From Topomyia yanbarensis (Eukaryota; Arthropoda; Insecta; Diptera; Culicidae): a DNA stretch of 64,000 bases. The notes beneath the pieces were generated by a model, which was given only the letters and a program-made list of their open reading frames with translations, ran no database searches and was not told where the DNA came from. Positions 63,640 through 64,000 of the stretch are shown one piece after another (position 1 is the first letter of the stretch; every line of letters starts with the position of its first letter). Location: positions 188,611,201-188,675,200 of the forward strand of contig NC_080672.1 of NCBI RefSeq assembly GCF_030247195.1. The letters run 5' to 3'. The translations under genes were made by a program, and so were the position numbers.

Positions 63640-64000
63640 CAGACGCACTCCCCGCGGACACGGTGAGCCAGTTTAATGTATTTGGCCTGAAAGTTATGCG
63701 CTTGGTGCACTATTTTGCATTCTCGAACAAACCGACCAAGTAGGCATCGTTGGCTTCTCGGGGCATCATTACGACTGAGCTTTGTAAGCGTAGCTCGACT
63801 TTGCAGTCCTGCACAATCTCACGACCCAGACGCTGGAACGATAGCCTACAGATTAGTTGCTCTGTTGCCCTTTAGTTGGGGCGAAATTCTTGCAGGGCGA
63901 CAGTTCCTGATCGGGTTGCGATGAGTCACCAGTAGCTGGGGCACTTTTTCCGACCGTCGTCATCGCCAACTGCTTTCCTTCGGTGGACTGGCTGCTTGCT
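63640..64000 (-). pseudogene. Histone H3 pseudogene c, cut by window edge
   Basis: The minus strand from the edge gives KQL..GKSAPATGD (H3: KQL..RKSAPATGG), degenerate middle, then [19 protein letters not shown], in parallel with pseudogene b. Stops interrupt it. The start lies outside the window. Confidence 0.85.

Overview
The window is intergenic, transposon-dominated nuclear DNA from an insect, most likely a culicine mosquito. Supporting signs are I-clade, Jockey/CR1-like, RTE-like and RNase-H-bearing LINEs, a BEL/Pao retrotransposon whose gag starts with a PHD-like finger, many AT-rich MITEs, a short (65 bp) intron in a decayed ZAD-like C2H2 zinc-finger gene, and insect-type histone stem-loops. 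The species is inference. I see no intact host gene, no tRNA or rRNA gene and no CRISPR array. Intact ORFs belong to mobile elements. Layout, left half (1-33.6 kb): this is one deeply nested insertion. A Jockey/CR1-like LINE on the minus strand ('LINE B') is cut in two: its 3' half is at 1031-2370 and its 5' half at 31881-33420. The gap is a 2.1 kb repeat ('R'; complete copies at 25.5-27.6 and 49.2-51.2 kb) that is itself cut twice. Cut one is 2677-11405, an 8.7 kb segment bounded by perfect 20 bp inverted repeats and a TTA duplication ('T'). Cut two is 12192-30108, a 17.9 kb segment bounded by perfect 15 bp inverted repeats ('V'). In both cases the intact R copies show the uninterrupted sequence. 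T carries a decayed ZAD-like C2H2 gene (5643-10387), split by a TA-flanked MITE and an I-clade LINE, which is split in turn by a hAT-type MITE with a perfect 8 bp duplication. T also carries a 1.9 kb hAT-like element with two divergent ORFs, one a PHD-type protein like LINE ORF1. V contains a full-length but interrupted I-clade LINE (13166-21629), an RTE-like fragment and one complete R copy. Layout, right half (33.6-64 kb): a relic histone cluster is scattered among repeats. It has H4 and H2A pseudogenes near 34.6-35.7 kb, three H3 pseudogenes at 51.4-52.4 and 63.6-64 kb, and several histone-type 3' stem-loops. Between them lie a hAT-like element (37.3-39.1 kb), a TTAA-flanked MITE, a 150 bp (TA)n tract, and a tandem array with a ~634 bp unit (42.9-45.7 kb) encoding remnants of an unrecognised small membrane-type protein. 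A GC-rich block with 170 bp repeats follows (47-48.2 kb). A nearly LTR-identical BEL/Pao element with an env-like gene (52918-63413, minus strand) is inserted in the H3 pseudogene spacer, and its gag is interrupted by the second copy of the hAT-like PHD element with a perfect 8 bp target duplication. How the parts relate: gag, protease, RT, RNase H, integrase and env of the BEL element form one replication unit, now interrupted by an insertion and several frame breaks. LINE ORF1 and ORF2 of the I-clade element form another. The rest are non-autonomous passengers and decayed host sequence. The nesting gives a relative order of events: LINE B, then R, then T and V, then their internal insertions.
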